Positions 1 through 9,400 of a stretch of 64,000 nucleotides of DNA are shown in pieces. The notes under the pieces were generated by a model that ran no database searches, was not told the origin of the DNA, and was given only the letters and a program-made list of their open reading frames with translations. The translations under genes and the position numbers were made by a program. The stretch comes from Chlorogloeopsis sp. ULAP01 (lineage in GTDB: Bacteria; Cyanobacteriota; Cyanobacteriia; Cyanobacteriales; Nostocaceae). The stretch is from assembly GCF_030381805.1 (NCBI RefSeq), contig NZ_JAUDRH010000009.1, positions 124,001 through 188,000 of the forward strand, written 5' to 3'. Position 1 is the first letter of the stretch. The number at the start of each line of letters is the position of its first letter.

Positions 1-987
1 CAAAATCTTGAGACTAGGGGATTGGATGATTTAGGTGGGTTGAATGATAAATTACCCTATTCTGCTCATTACAAACGCGATCCCCATAGTGGTGAAATTT
101 TTAACTTTGGCATCAGCCTTGGCAGTCATGTGCAGTTGAATCTTTATAAGAGCGATCGCACTGGCAAAATCGTCCAAAAATCGGCTTATAAGCTAGATCG
201 ATACTCTGTAATCCATGATTTTGTTTTGACTGAACGGCATTTGGTGTTTTTCATGCCACCAATGCGTTTAAAAATGCTGCCAGCTTTACTCGGTTTAATT
301 ACCTTTAGTGAGGCTCTAGCTTGGCAGCCTCAGTTAGGTACTCAAATCCTAGTTTTTGATCGCGAAACTCTGTCTTTAGTGAGTCGCGGCGAAACTGAAC
401 CTTGGTTCCAGTGGCATTTTGGTAATGGTTGCGTAGATAACGATGGTTTGGTAATGCTGGATTTAGTTCGCTATGCAGACTTTGAGCAAACTAATGAATA
501 TCTTCGAGAAGTTGCAACTGGTAAGACTCACACAGTTGCCAAAGGGACATTGTGGCGAGTGCGTCTCAATCCAGAAACTGGCAAAGTAACGGCTATGGAG
601 GAAGTTGTTAACCGCAAGTGTGAGTTTCCAATAGTTCAGCAGTCGCAAGTAGGACAACCTTGGCGTTATACTTATCTATCTGTACTCCGGCAAGATGCGG
701 ATATAGCAACAGAATTGTTGGGAGCGATCGCTCGCTACGACTACGAAACCGAAACCCTCACTGAAGCAGACTTGGGTGAAAATCGCTATCCTTCAGAACC
801 AATTTATGCCACAGATGCCGAAAACCCCGAACAAGGTTGGATTTTAACGGTTTTGTATGACGGTAATTCTCATCGCAGTGAAGTTTGGGTTTTTGCTGCG
901 GATAGATTAGACGAAGAACCTGTTTGCAAATTGGAATTACCCAGTGTGATTCCTCATAGTTTTCACGGAACTTGGAAATCTGCTTAG
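1..987 (+). CDS. carotenoid oxygenase (RPE65/CCD family), 5'-truncated by window edge
   Basis: The reading frame is open from base 1, so the N-terminus lies outside the window; about 328 C-terminal residues are visible. All four iron-ligand histidine contexts of carotenoid cleavage dioxygenases can be read in order: SAHYKRDP, IHDFVLTERH, WHFGNGCVDNDG and, at the C-terminus, HSFHGTW. The family uses a non-haem Fe(II) on a seven-bladed propeller to cleave carotenoids or apocarotenoids into aldehydes such as retinal. Substrate (apocarotenoid or full carotenoid) cannot be told from this fragment. The gene ends 165 bp before the next ATG on the same strand. The family call is secure; the exact cleavage site is unknown. 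Confidence 0.93.
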   Translation, partial: QNLETRGLDDLGGLNDKLPYSAHYKRDPHSGEIFNFGISLGSHVQLNLYKSDRTGKIVQKSAYKLDRYSVIHDFVLTERHLVFFMPPMRLKMLPALLGLITFSEALAWQPQLGTQILVFDRETLSLVSRGETEPWFQWHFGNGCVDNDGLVMLDLVRYADFEQTNEYLREVATGKTHTVAKGTLWRVRLNPETGKVTAMEEVVNRKCEFPIVQQSQVGQPWRYTYLSVLRQDADIATELLGAIARYDYETETLTEADLGENRYPSEPIYATDAENPEQGWILTVLYDGNSHRSEVWVFAADRLDEEPVCKLELPSVIPHSFHGTWKSA

Positions 988-1151
988 TTGGTTGTTAGCT
1001 GGGGCGGGTTAAAATCAAAGACATCCTTTTGAAAACCCGCCCACACATTTGTTTGGGTAGTGTTACGGAAACTGCGTCTATCGTGCAAGCTAAACAGTAT
1101 TTGTTTATGGTGGTTAAGGCTACTCATAAATTCATCGAGTTTAGGATTGCC

Positions 1152-2018
1152 ATGAATCGGACAGTTCGTTTTACAAGTATTATTCTCATTGCGCTGAGTG
1201 GCACTGCTTCAATCCTATTTCAGACAATGCTGTCAGCATTCACTATGCCCACATCCCTCAAGTCTCCGGCTCGCGTAGAGGTTGCTCGGAAAATTGATTG
1301 TGGGCGGCATTTTCGAGAGCTAGCGGTTGAAGGTTCGATTATAATCTATGACCAAAACAACGATCGCATTTTTCAACATCATCCACAACGCAACACAACG
1401 GCTTTTTTACCTGGATCAACCTTTAAGATTCTGAATTCCCTAATTGCGTTGGAAACGGGAGTTATTTCAGATGAAATCGCAGTTTTAACCTGGGATGGAA
1501 TTCCAAGAAAGCTTCCTGAATGGAACCGCAACTTGAATATGAGAGAGGCAATCAAGCTTTCTGCCATTTGGTTTTACCAAGTTCTAGCTCGTCGAGTCGG
1601 GCATGAGCAAATGCAAAAATGGGTGACTCAAGTAGGATACGGCAACGAAAAAATTGGTAGTAAAGATGATATTGATAAATTTTGGTTAGAGGGAGAACTG
1701 AGAATCACACCTCAACAGCAAATTCAGTTTCTCCGTCGTTTTTACAAGAATGACTTACCTTTCTCTAAGCGATCGCTCTCGATTGTCAAAGACATTATGT
1801 TGATCGAGCAGACTCCAGATTACACAATCAGGGGCAAGACAGGCTGGGTTGGATTTGCGGACAACGTAACGCCAAAAATTGGATGGTTCGTGGGTTACTT
1901 GGAGAAGGGCAAGAATGTTTACTTTTTCGCCACTAACATCGACATTCGTAACAACAAAGATCCATCTGCCCGAATAGAGTTAACACGTCGTTGTTTTAAA
2001 GAGCTTGGGGTACTGTAA
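1152..2018 (+). CDS. class D (OXA-like) beta-lactamase / penicillin-binding-like serine hydrolase
   Basis: A 288-residue protein counted from the ATG at 1152; the frame is open further upstream to a TTG at 1029, but the ATG begins a clear export signal (RFTSIILIALSGTASILF). Class D motifs are in order: the nucleophile motif PGSTFK (Ser89, Lys92), SAI at 137-139 in the position of the usual S-x-V, YGN at 163-165, a W motif (FWLEGELRITP) and KTG at 229-231. It should act in the periplasm on beta-lactams through an acyl-enzyme with a carboxylated lysine. The SAI variant may change activity. Resistance cannot be inferred from sequence; it may be a housekeeping chromosomal enzyme. Confidence 0.88.
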   Translation: MNRTVRFTSIILIALSGTASILFQTMLSAFTMPTSLKSPARVEVARKIDCGRHFRELAVEGSIIIYDQNNDRIFQHHPQRNTTAFLPGSTFKILNSLIALETGVISDEIAVLTWDGIPRKLPEWNRNLNMREAIKLSAIWFYQVLARRVGHEQMQKWVTQVGYGNEKIGSKDDIDKFWLEGELRITPQQQIQFLRRFYKNDLPFSKRSLSIVKDIMLIEQTPDYTIRGKTGWVGFADNVTPKIGWFVGYLEKGKNVYFFATNIDIRNNKDPSARIELTRRCFKELGVL

Positions 2019-2218
2019 ATAATATATTTTTTGTGTTTTTGTGAAAGGCGGCACAAAAACGTGATGGATATGACATCATTTGAGAGGAATTTTTGGTCTA
2101 CGAGATCTCCCACTTCTTTACCAGGTTTAACCTAGTAACTAAAATTAATATTCGTGCTGCTGATAAAGGAATTGAACGGCATCTACCACCAAGTACGAAA
2201 AATGGCAAAAGGGCTAAA

Positions 2219-2620
2219 CTATTTTAGCTGTGCTCCCCTAACTATAAGCCGCAACCACAGCCATCCTAACCCACTGCCAATAAAATAATAAGGGAAATCT
2301 GCCCAAGTGAAGACAGTACCGATTAACATTTTTCCCCACCAAAACGAACGTACCCAATTTAACAATGGTGGATGCCACAATTGCATAAACTCTAACAAGC
2401 AACTAATTACCAATACCCATAAAGGGATTTGCCAAACTGAAGAGCGAGTGGGAATAAATAGAAAGGCGAACAAGCACCAAAATATCTGATAAAAAATCCC
2501 TCCTACTTCTTGGTTCAACCACCAAGCAGAATAGCGATAGTGACTGTATAAAAGTCCAACAGAGAGAATAATAGCCAAAGAAAGAATGGTTCGCCTGCGA
2601 ATGTTTGTAAGTAGTGGCAT
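2219..2620 (-). CDS. DUF2809 family small membrane protein
   Basis: A 133-residue protein with about four hydrophobic segments, starting just after a short basic N-terminus (NIRRRTILSLAI). Family-like features are the early SHYRYSAWWLNQEVGGIFYQ, the LEFMQLW turn and the final WADFPYYFIGSGLGW segment. This matches the DUF2809 family of small bacterial integral membrane proteins, whose role is unknown to me. It stands alone on the minus strand, convergent with the beta-lactamase gene. The domain call rests on remembered motif similarity. Confidence 0.75.
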   Translation of the reverse strand: MPLLTNIRRRTILSLAIILSVGLLYSHYRYSAWWLNQEVGGIFYQIFWCLFAFLFIPTRSSVWQIPLWVLVISCLLEFMQLWHPPLLNWVRSFWWGKMLIGTVFTWADFPYYFIGSGLGWLWLRLIVRGAQLK

Positions 2621-2783
2621 TCTTTAAGGTTTCTTTCCAATCAATTATTTCCCCTCATAAAAGGAGATCCACCGATTTTAAACGCTCACATCACAAGCGT
2701 CTACAAAACCAATGCCAAAACCACAAAAAACCATCTAGAGATCATCGTGTTCGGGTAGCAGAACTATATCGCTATAGAGCAGG

Positions 2784-3418
2784 CTAAATTTCACGCAAAA
2801 AGCTCCTTAACCACCTAATCGCCTCACTTGTTGTTTGCTCGTTTGCAATTTGGAGGCATTGCTGCACAATGTCTCTAACGTTAGGAAAATAGCTGCTTTC
2901 TGTAATTGCCTAATTTTCAAAGAGCAATCTATAAACTAATAACCGCTTATTCTTTAACAGCCAAACCTCTGGTACTTTATAAGGGAGATAATCATTAATA
3001 TCGGTATAGCTAGTAACATCTATCTCCATCACTAAATCAGTGGAGGATCGTTGAGCCAGTCGATACGGTTCTTACCTACTACGGATCTCCAATTTTCAAT
3101 ATAAAAGCAAAAGTCAGGCTCAATGCCGCTGACTTCTGGCAAACTCATGGTGATGGGCGTAAATGAGTCGTATCTTTGCTCCAAATCATCTAGCAAAACC
3201 TTAGCAATATCTGCCAGCAAGCTCGCATCTCTTCCATGCTCTGGTAGCGGTGCTATTAGCAAAATCTCTCCAGATCGATATTTAATGCGAGGCGAGCAGC
3301 GATCGCCAAGTTGCTGACTCAGTACTTGATAGTCTTGCCAAGATCCCAACATCCTTACGACTGTGCCAGGTTGCAACTCGATTCTTTCAGGTGTAATTAC
3401 AGTATGCATATTTGCCAT
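2784..3418 (-). pseudogene. decayed Uma2-family (DUF820) nuclease gene: frameshift plus in-frame stop
   Basis: The minus-strand frame from ATG at 3418 reads 128 residues of a Uma2/DUF820 protein (YRSGEILLIAPLPEHG, VSGIEPDFCFYIENW) and stops at 3032. The family sequence then continues in a second frame from about 3043 downward (TDLVMEIDVTSYTDINDYL, PEVWLLKNKRLLVYRLL). That frame meets a TAG at 2910-2912 and continues again to a typical Uma2 C-terminus (EAIRWLRSFLREI) ending at 2784. One base seems to have been lost near 3038-3043, and a sense codon became TAG. With both repaired the length is about 211 residues, normal for the family. Uma2 proteins are PD-(D/E)xK-fold proteins that are highly multiplied in cyanobacteria. 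Confidence 0.85.
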
Positions 3419-3449
3419 TTTTTATACTAATACCCCATGCTCCTGAATT

Positions 3450-3487
3450 ATGCCTGGCGATGAAACAAGTTTGATTGGGACTGCCTT
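3450..3487 (+). repeat. 38-bp direct repeat, copy 1
   Basis: A 38-bp sequence beginning ATGCCTGGCGATGAAACA is repeated exactly at 3568-3605. The two copies bracket a palindromic repeat element (3501-3563), so the hairpin element and one copy appear to have arisen together by insertion or duplication. Confidence 0.9.
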
Positions 3488-3500
3488 CTGACTTGAAAGT

Positions 3501-3563
3501 CACCTCACCCCCTGCCCCTCTCCTTAGCAAGGAGAGGGGTGTCCGACAGGACGGGGTGAGGTT
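3501..3563. repeat. nested palindromic repeat element
   Basis: A 63-bp element with an outer stem (ACCTCACCCC at 3502-3511 pairing with GGGGTGAGGT at 3553-3562) and an inner perfect stem of 11 bp (CCCCTCTCCTT / AAGGAGAGGGG, 3515-3539). It lies between two identical 38-bp direct repeats. This GC-rich hairpin type resembles dispersed repeats of Nostoc genomes. It could also act as a terminator for flanking transcripts. Confidence 0.8.
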
Positions 3564-3567
3564 TTTC

Positions 3568-3605
3568 ATGCCTGGCGATGAAACAAGTTTGATTGGGACT
3601 GCCTT
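3568..3605 (+). repeat. 38-bp direct repeat, copy 2
   Basis: Exact second copy of 3450-3487, ending 26 bp before the stop of the convergent-facing argS gene. Confidence 0.9.
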
Positions 3606-3631
3606 ATTTTCGGATGAGATATCGAAGATAC

Positions 3632-5389
3632 TTACATCCTCTCTAATACCTGAAGTCCCAACAAAGACAGTCCCAACTTCAAAGTTCTAGCTGTCAAATT
3701 ACACAATACTAAGCGTGATGTCCGCACAGGCTCCTCAGATTTGAGTACAGGACAATTTTCGTAGAACTTATTGAATTTATCGCTCAATTGGTACAAATAC
3801 TCGCATAAACGATGAGGCATCAAATCCTGTTCTACATCAGCAATGACTTCATCTAGTTGCAGTAAATGCTTTGCCAAGGTTAATTCTGTATCTTCCCTTA
3901 GGAGAATTTTGGCATCTGTTCCCAACTGCTCGTAGTCAATGTTACCTTCACGGCTAATTCCTTGCGTTCTTACGTAAGCATAGAGCATATAGGGTGCGGT
4001 GTTGCCTTTTAATGAGAGCATCCTGTCATAACTAAAGACATAATCGCTAGTCCGATTTTGGCTGAGATCCGCATACTTAACCGCATCGATACCAACTACT
4101 TGGGCAACATGAGCTTTGAATTCCTCTGTTTCTTGGCGTTCTTCAGCTTCTAATCTAGTTTCCAAGTCTGCACGCGCACGAGCGATCGCTTCATCTAACA
4201 AATCCCGCAAGCGTACCGTATCTCCAGAACGTGTTTTAAACTTTTTGCCGTCTTCACCCAGCACCAAACCAAAGGGAACATGGACAAGTTCCACATCATC
4301 GCCGATCCAACCAGCCCGGCGTGCTACCTGCAATACACCAGCAAAATGGTTCGCTTGTCCAGCATCTGTAACATAAATTATTCTTTTGGCGTGGTCTTGT
4401 TCTATCCGGTAGCGTATCGCTGCCAAGTCTGTTGTAGCGTAGTTATAACCGCCATCAGATTTTTGGACAATCAGGGGTAGCGGTTCACCTTCTTTATTAG
4501 TAAACCCTTCCAAGAAAACAACCTTAGCACCTTGGTCTTCTACAAGTAACCCAGCCTTGTCTAAATCTTCTACAACTTGTGGCAGTAAAGGATTGTAGAA
4601 AGACTCGCCGCGTTCTACCAAATGAACATCCAGCAGATCGTAAATTACCTGAAATTCTCGCCGCGATTGTTCTACTAGTAATTTCCAAGCGTGGAGCGTG
4701 TCTTCTGCACCTGCTTGCAAACGCACCACTTCTTGACGCGCCGTCTCTTGGAAAGCTGCGTCTGCATCAAACCGTACTTTTGCTTGGCGATAAAAAGCTA
4801 CTAAATCGCCAATATCTAAAGCATTTGCAGTGGTGAGAGCTTCTGGGTAAACTTCCCGTAGATAGGCAATTAACATACCAAACTGCGTACCCCAATCACC
4901 AACGTGATTTAGGCGCAGCACATCATGACCTTGAAATTCTAAAATTCGGGCGATACAATCACCAATAATCGTCGAACGCAAATGTCCAACGTGCATTTCT
5001 TTGGCAATATTGGGGCTAGAAAAATCTACAATCTCGCGCTTCGGTGTTTTCGCTTTGGCAACTCCCAGTCTGGGATCGGCTTGGATGGCGTTTAATTGTG
5101 CTTCCAAGTATTCGGTTTGCAGTTTAAGATTAATAAAGCCGGGGCCAGCAACTTCCGGTGGTTTGCACAGATCGGATATATCTAACTTATCAACGATTTG
5201 TTGGGCGATCGCTCGTGGCTGTTGTCCTAAACGTTTAGCTAAACTTAAAGCAACGTTGGCTTGATAATCACCAAATTTAGGATTGCTTGCAGGAACCAAT
5301 ATCGGATCTACACCGACATAGTCAATGCCAAAAGCTGCGACTAAAGCCTGCTGTAATTTATCTTTTAGTTGTTCTTGTGTAGAGTTCAT
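3632..5389 (-). CDS. argS: arginyl-tRNA synthetase
   Basis: A 585-residue class I aminoacyl-tRNA synthetase that charges tRNA-Arg using ATP in the cytosol. Order of parts: N-terminal additional (Add-1) domain ending near KLDISDL; the HIGH-type signature SPNIAKEMHVGHLRSTI near residue 135; Rossmann-fold catalytic core with YNYATTDLAA; the KMSKS-equivalent region KKFKTRSGDTVRL; and a C-terminal DALR anticodon-binding domain finishing LSLLGLQVLERM. The length is normal. The ATG at 5389 is used. It is monocistronic here, with Uma2 genes on either side on the same strand. Confidence 0.97.
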   Translation of the reverse strand: MNSTQEQLKDKLQQALVAAFGIDYVGVDPILVPASNPKFGDYQANVALSLAKRLGQQPRAIAQQIVDKLDISDLCKPPEVAGPGFINLKLQTEYLEAQLNAIQADPRLGVAKAKTPKREIVDFSSPNIAKEMHVGHLRSTIIGDCIARILEFQGHDVLRLNHVGDWGTQFGMLIAYLREVYPEALTTANALDIGDLVAFYRQAKVRFDADAAFQETARQEVVRLQAGAEDTLHAWKLLVEQSRREFQVIYDLLDVHLVERGESFYNPLLPQVVEDLDKAGLLVEDQGAKVVFLEGFTNKEGEPLPLIVQKSDGGYNYATTDLAAIRYRIEQDHAKRIIYVTDAGQANHFAGVLQVARRAGWIGDDVELVHVPFGLVLGEDGKKFKTRSGDTVRLRDLLDEAIARARADLETRLEAEERQETEEFKAHVAQVVGIDAVKYADLSQNRTSDYVFSYDRMLSLKGNTAPYMLYAYVRTQGISREGNIDYEQLGTDAKILLREDTELTLAKHLLQLDEVIADVEQDLMPHRLCEYLYQLSDKFNKFYENCPVLKSEEPVRTSRLVLCNLTARTLKLGLSLLGLQVLERM

Positions 5390-5723
5390 ATGTAAATGTT
5401 ATCTGTTAAAGAGGCAGTATGGCCCCAGTTGGGAGATATTATTAAAGCCTGATTATTCTAACCTTAAAAGATAGTCGTCCAAGCGAGGATTACTAGGCGC
5501 ATTACCAACCTCTGGCATGAATCTTCGGTTTTAGGATTTAGTGCAGCTTTTAAACGCAGAGGAACGCCAAGTAAGCGCAGAGGAGCGCAGAGTTTTTCTA
5601 AAAAACAAATATTTCCTGTAATTAGTTATCATCAACACTCGTGAAAACTCTCTGCGCCTTTGCGTGAGCTTTAATCATAACTGTTTTGCCGGACATGATA
5701 TAACAGATGCTCTAACCAGTTGT
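5390..5723. other. intergenic with short inverted GC-rich repeat halves
   Basis: No gene seen. The stretch holds a CGCAGAGG-type repeat (about 5553-5595) and its approximate reverse complement (about 5645-5670, CTCTGCGCCTTTGCG), a common dispersed motif of Nostoc-type intergenic DNA. They could pair in a transcript reading out of the Uma2 gene. Confidence 0.6.
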
Positions 5724-6287
5724 TCAGTGTAGCGACAGACTGCTAACAATAGCATCTACCGATACAGCTAAACCTGGAAACGCTAATGGGTAAATAATCC
5801 CGAGTGCTAGTGTAAATTTTGATGCGTACTCTGCTTCTTCGGGATCTCGAAATACAACTAGCTGTCTTTTTTTAAGGTTAGCCACCCAATATTCAGGAAT
5901 GTTAACTTCAGCGTAGATTTTACTTTTTATTTCTAAATCAATTTCTAAACCAGAATCGGAGTATTCTATGAGCCAAAAAATATTTTCAGGATAAGGGTGA
6001 TGCTCTAGGTATTCGCGCCCCAACCGTTGCACAATAGCGATATCAGGTTGGGCTTCAGAGTTGTTAGGAAGTGTAATTGGCTTGCTTGCACGAATCATCG
6101 CTCGATTGCCTAACAATCTCATTAAATATTCAGTTGCTTCACTACTGAAATAGGCGTGAACTTCTCGTTCCGGCGACATTTCTACAATTTCTCCCTTCAG
6201 TAGTTCTACACGCCGATTGTTTAAAATACCAGTCGCAATCATACGGTGATACTCGTCTATTGTCCACTTCACTGGAGTGAGGCTCAT
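5724..6287 (-). CDS. Uma2 family protein (DUF820, putative PD-(D/E)xK nuclease)
   Basis: An intact 187-residue member of the cyanobacterium-expanded Uma2 family. Visible family features: N-terminal WTIDEYHRMIATGILN, RVELLKGEIVEMSPE, the E-AQPDIAIV motif (the D of the nuclease core), IFWLIEYSDSGLEIDLEIKSKIYAE (E and K of the core) and PEYWVANLKKRQLVVFRDP. Family members adopt a restriction-endonuclease-like fold; cellular function is not established. It is distinct in sequence from the decayed copy at 2784-3418. A heptamer STRR follows its 5' side toward the NRPS gene. Confidence 0.9.
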   Translation of the reverse strand: MSLTPVKWTIDEYHRMIATGILNNRRVELLKGEIVEMSPEREVHAYFSSEATEYLMRLLGNRAMIRASKPITLPNNSEAQPDIAIVQRLGREYLEHHPYPENIFWLIEYSDSGLEIDLEIKSKIYAEVNIPEYWVANLKKRQLVVFRDPEEAEYASKFTLALGIIYPLAFPGLAVSVDAIVSSLSLH

Positions 6288-6328
6288 AGCGATCGCTTTT
6301 TCGATCTTGTTTTTTTCACATCGTATCA

Positions 6329-6440
6329 GGGGACTGGGGACTGGGGACTAGGGCAATGGGCATGGGGCATAGGGCGGCAATGCCCAATTCCCGATTCGCT
6401 ATGCCCAAATTAAATACCCAATACCCAATCACCAATCCCC
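6329..6440. repeat. STRR heptamer-type repeats in head-to-head arrangement
   Basis: Degenerate 7-bp units (GGGGACT, GGGCATA and similar) run to about 6375 and are followed by complementary units (TACCCAA, ATGCCCAA, CAATCCCC) to 6440. These are the short tandemly repeated repetitive sequences typical of heterocystous cyanobacteria. The array lies between the Uma2 gene and the NRPS 3' end. Confidence 0.85.
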
Positions 6441-6451
6441 AGAATTCTAAA

Positions 6452-9400
6452 TTACTTTGTCATGGCAATACCAGAAACATTTAATTGAGGAGCTGACAAA
6501 AAACCAGATTCAATAAAGTGCTGGAAGTAAGTATTCAGTAGTTTATCATCCACAGGAGGGCAGGTAATATTACTTCCTACTAATCCATTAAATGTGTTGT
6601 AGCTCTCAAATTGTAGAGATTTAGATTGGAAGTAAAGTTCAGGAACCGTTTTTTGTTCTGAAACTTTTTCTGATAAGAAACTCAAGAAGGGATACAAAGC
6701 ATTTTCTGGCATACTTGGAACTAAAAACATGACTTTTGAAACCCAATCTTGAAAGGGAATGTGTTGAATTGAATAGCCAAATTCATGCATCCAGTTAACA
6801 AGTTGATTCCACGAGATAGATTGAGGATTAGAGATATGAAATATTCTCTCATTTAAGGTTTTTTGTTTTGATAAATGGACGATCACCTGGCTGATAAAGT
6901 CAACAGGGACAATATCCACTGGCATATCCCAATCGGGTGCCAAGCCTAGTTGAATGCAACCTTTAATTAAGCTGCGTAAAAAACCAGGGCGGTTGCAAAT
7001 GCCAGTTTGACTGTGTCCTTCGATCCAAGTAGGACGATAAATAGCTGTGGGAATTCCTCGCTCATGAGCATGGGTAACTAATTTTTCGGCAACCCATTTG
7101 CTTTGTGTGTAACCATAAAGTCCTTGTGGGCGATCGGCGACAGTTTCTGAGATGATTTGTGTGTCGGTATAAGCAGTTGGTGAAAAAACGCCAATAGTAG
7201 AAACAAAATGAACTGGTTTTATCTTTGTTTGACTTGCCAATCTCAGAACTTCTTGGGTGCCGAGAACATTTGCATTTTTCAGCGCAGAATATGGATAAAG
7301 AAAGTTTACCAATGCACCATTGTGGTAAATAATATCGATTGTTTCTGCCAAAGTTTGAAATTGTTCAGATGATAATCCCAAGAGTGGCAGTGACATATCG
7401 CCAATTACGGGAATGATTCTGGAGCTACAATTTTGATGCCAAAGCCAAAGTTTGTAAGATTCCAGTATGTTTTTGATGCGTTGGTTAGCTTCTTGAGCAT
7501 CAGCAGTTCTAATTAAGCAGTAAACTTTAGCCTGGGTTTGCTCTAGCAGTTCGTGAAGTAAGAAGGCTCCCAAAAAGCCTGTTGCACCAGTTAATAAAAT
7601 ATTAGCTGGTTGAGGGAGTGATGCAACTGAAGCAGCTTGAGAGTGAATAGTTGGATCTAAAATGGCTTCAGCTTGCAGATTGAGAACAGAGTCAATGGTT
7701 GATGTTTCATCATTGCCGACTTGTCGATTTTCGATAATTTTCGCTAGTTCTGCAATGTTGGGAGCGATGAAAAATGTTTGCAGAGATAACTCGATCTCAA
7801 ATGTTTTTTGTACCTGAAAAAGCATCTGAGCCGTCAGCAAAGAATGTCCTCCTAAGTCAAAGAAGTTGTCATGAATTCCAACTTGTTCCAATCCTAAAAT
7901 TAGAGTTACGATTTCAGCTAATTGTTGTTCAACAGAGTTACGAGGGGCAACAAAATCTTCTTTTAAATTAGCTCTAATTTTGTTTGGCGCAGGTAATGCC
8001 CGGCGATCTACTTTGCCATTTGGTGTCAGTGGTAGGGAGTTCATGACGACAAAGGCAGCAGGAATCATGTACTCAGGTAGTTTCTCTGTGAGAAAAGTAC
8101 GCAGTTGGGGTACAAGATTTCCTAAACTGCCTGCTTGTCTATTTTTAAGAGGATTGTTGGCATAGGCGCTCCAAGGTTTGATGGGAGAGTTTTGTTCAGA
8201 AAAGAAATCAATAGTTGTGGAAGCACTAAAATGCCGCTGAAATATTACGTCATAGCAGCCTTGTGCATCTGCACCTGACCAATTAATGTGGATGGTGTAA
8301 GGTAAGCAATTACCCAAATTCCACAGTGCTTCAGGATCGATTCCTGGTTGCTGGGTGTTCTTTTGTAATTTTGCCCTTAGTTCACCCACTATGTGAAAAT
8401 CATTGGAGTTCGCCAGCAATTTAGTTGCTTCAACATCCTGCGTAACTCGTGCATTCCGAATACGGGCTAAACCCAGACACTCTGGCTCTGTGTCTTTTAG
8501 AAGTTTGTGAATTGCAGATAATGTCAGATCCGGGTTCCAATCTCGCCACGTCGGCTCTACAGTATGATTCACTTCGATGCCGATATGAAGGATGACATCG
8601 TAACGAAAGCGAGTCATTTCATTGTCATAGCTACCACGCTTGAGCTGGATTTGCACATGACTAATCTCGGATAAATGTTGCTTGAGGGCAGTAAAAAAGG
8701 CTGGATCGATAACTAGTTCTCCATCCTGATCCATACGCTCTTGGATACGCTGCCGCAATTCCTCTATAGGCAAGGTGTCGGAAGCTTGATATAGCTGCAC
8801 GGAGGTATGGAAAGCTTCTAGCAACGGTAAGCTGCGTACATCTCCAATGAAGATGTGTCCCCCCGGTTTGACTGACTTGACTGCTTTTTCTAAGACACTC
8901 ACCAAGTAATCAATACTGGGAAAATATTGAATGACAGAGTTAATAACGATCGCATCAAATTTTTCAGTTTCTAATTCATCAAGTGCGTCTGCGGCTTTGT
9001 TGGCAAGCTTTACCTGAGACAAATTTTGCTGCTTTAATTGCTGCTCTATGTAAGCGATCGCTGTTTTTGAGAGATCTATCCCGAAGTAATGGGAGCAATG
9101 AGGAGCAATTCTAAACAGCAATAGTCCCATTCCACAACCAATTTCTAACACACGCTGGGGTTGTAAAGACAAAATCCGCTCAACTGTTCGCTCTACCCAC
9201 TGTTGCATTTGTTGGGCAGCGATCGCTAATCCTGTGTAGCTGCTATTCCAGCTAGTGATATTAAACGTCGGATCGAACTTTGAATTTTGATTTGGGGAAG
9301 ACTGGCTATAGGATTCATTCCAGATTGTCTGCCACTGTTGTAGTTGTTCAATCTGGGATGTAGTTGAAGAATTCTCTGCTGATTTTTCTGGTTTAGGAAC

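Noticed and set aside
2040..2218. Short frame reading NIRAADKGIERHLPPSTKNG before the DUF2809 gene
   Set aside because: No start, no recognisable family; too short to claim a relic.
3475..3690. 71-codon plus-strand frame
   Set aside because: It runs through the direct repeat and hairpin into the argS 3' end; a repeat artefact.
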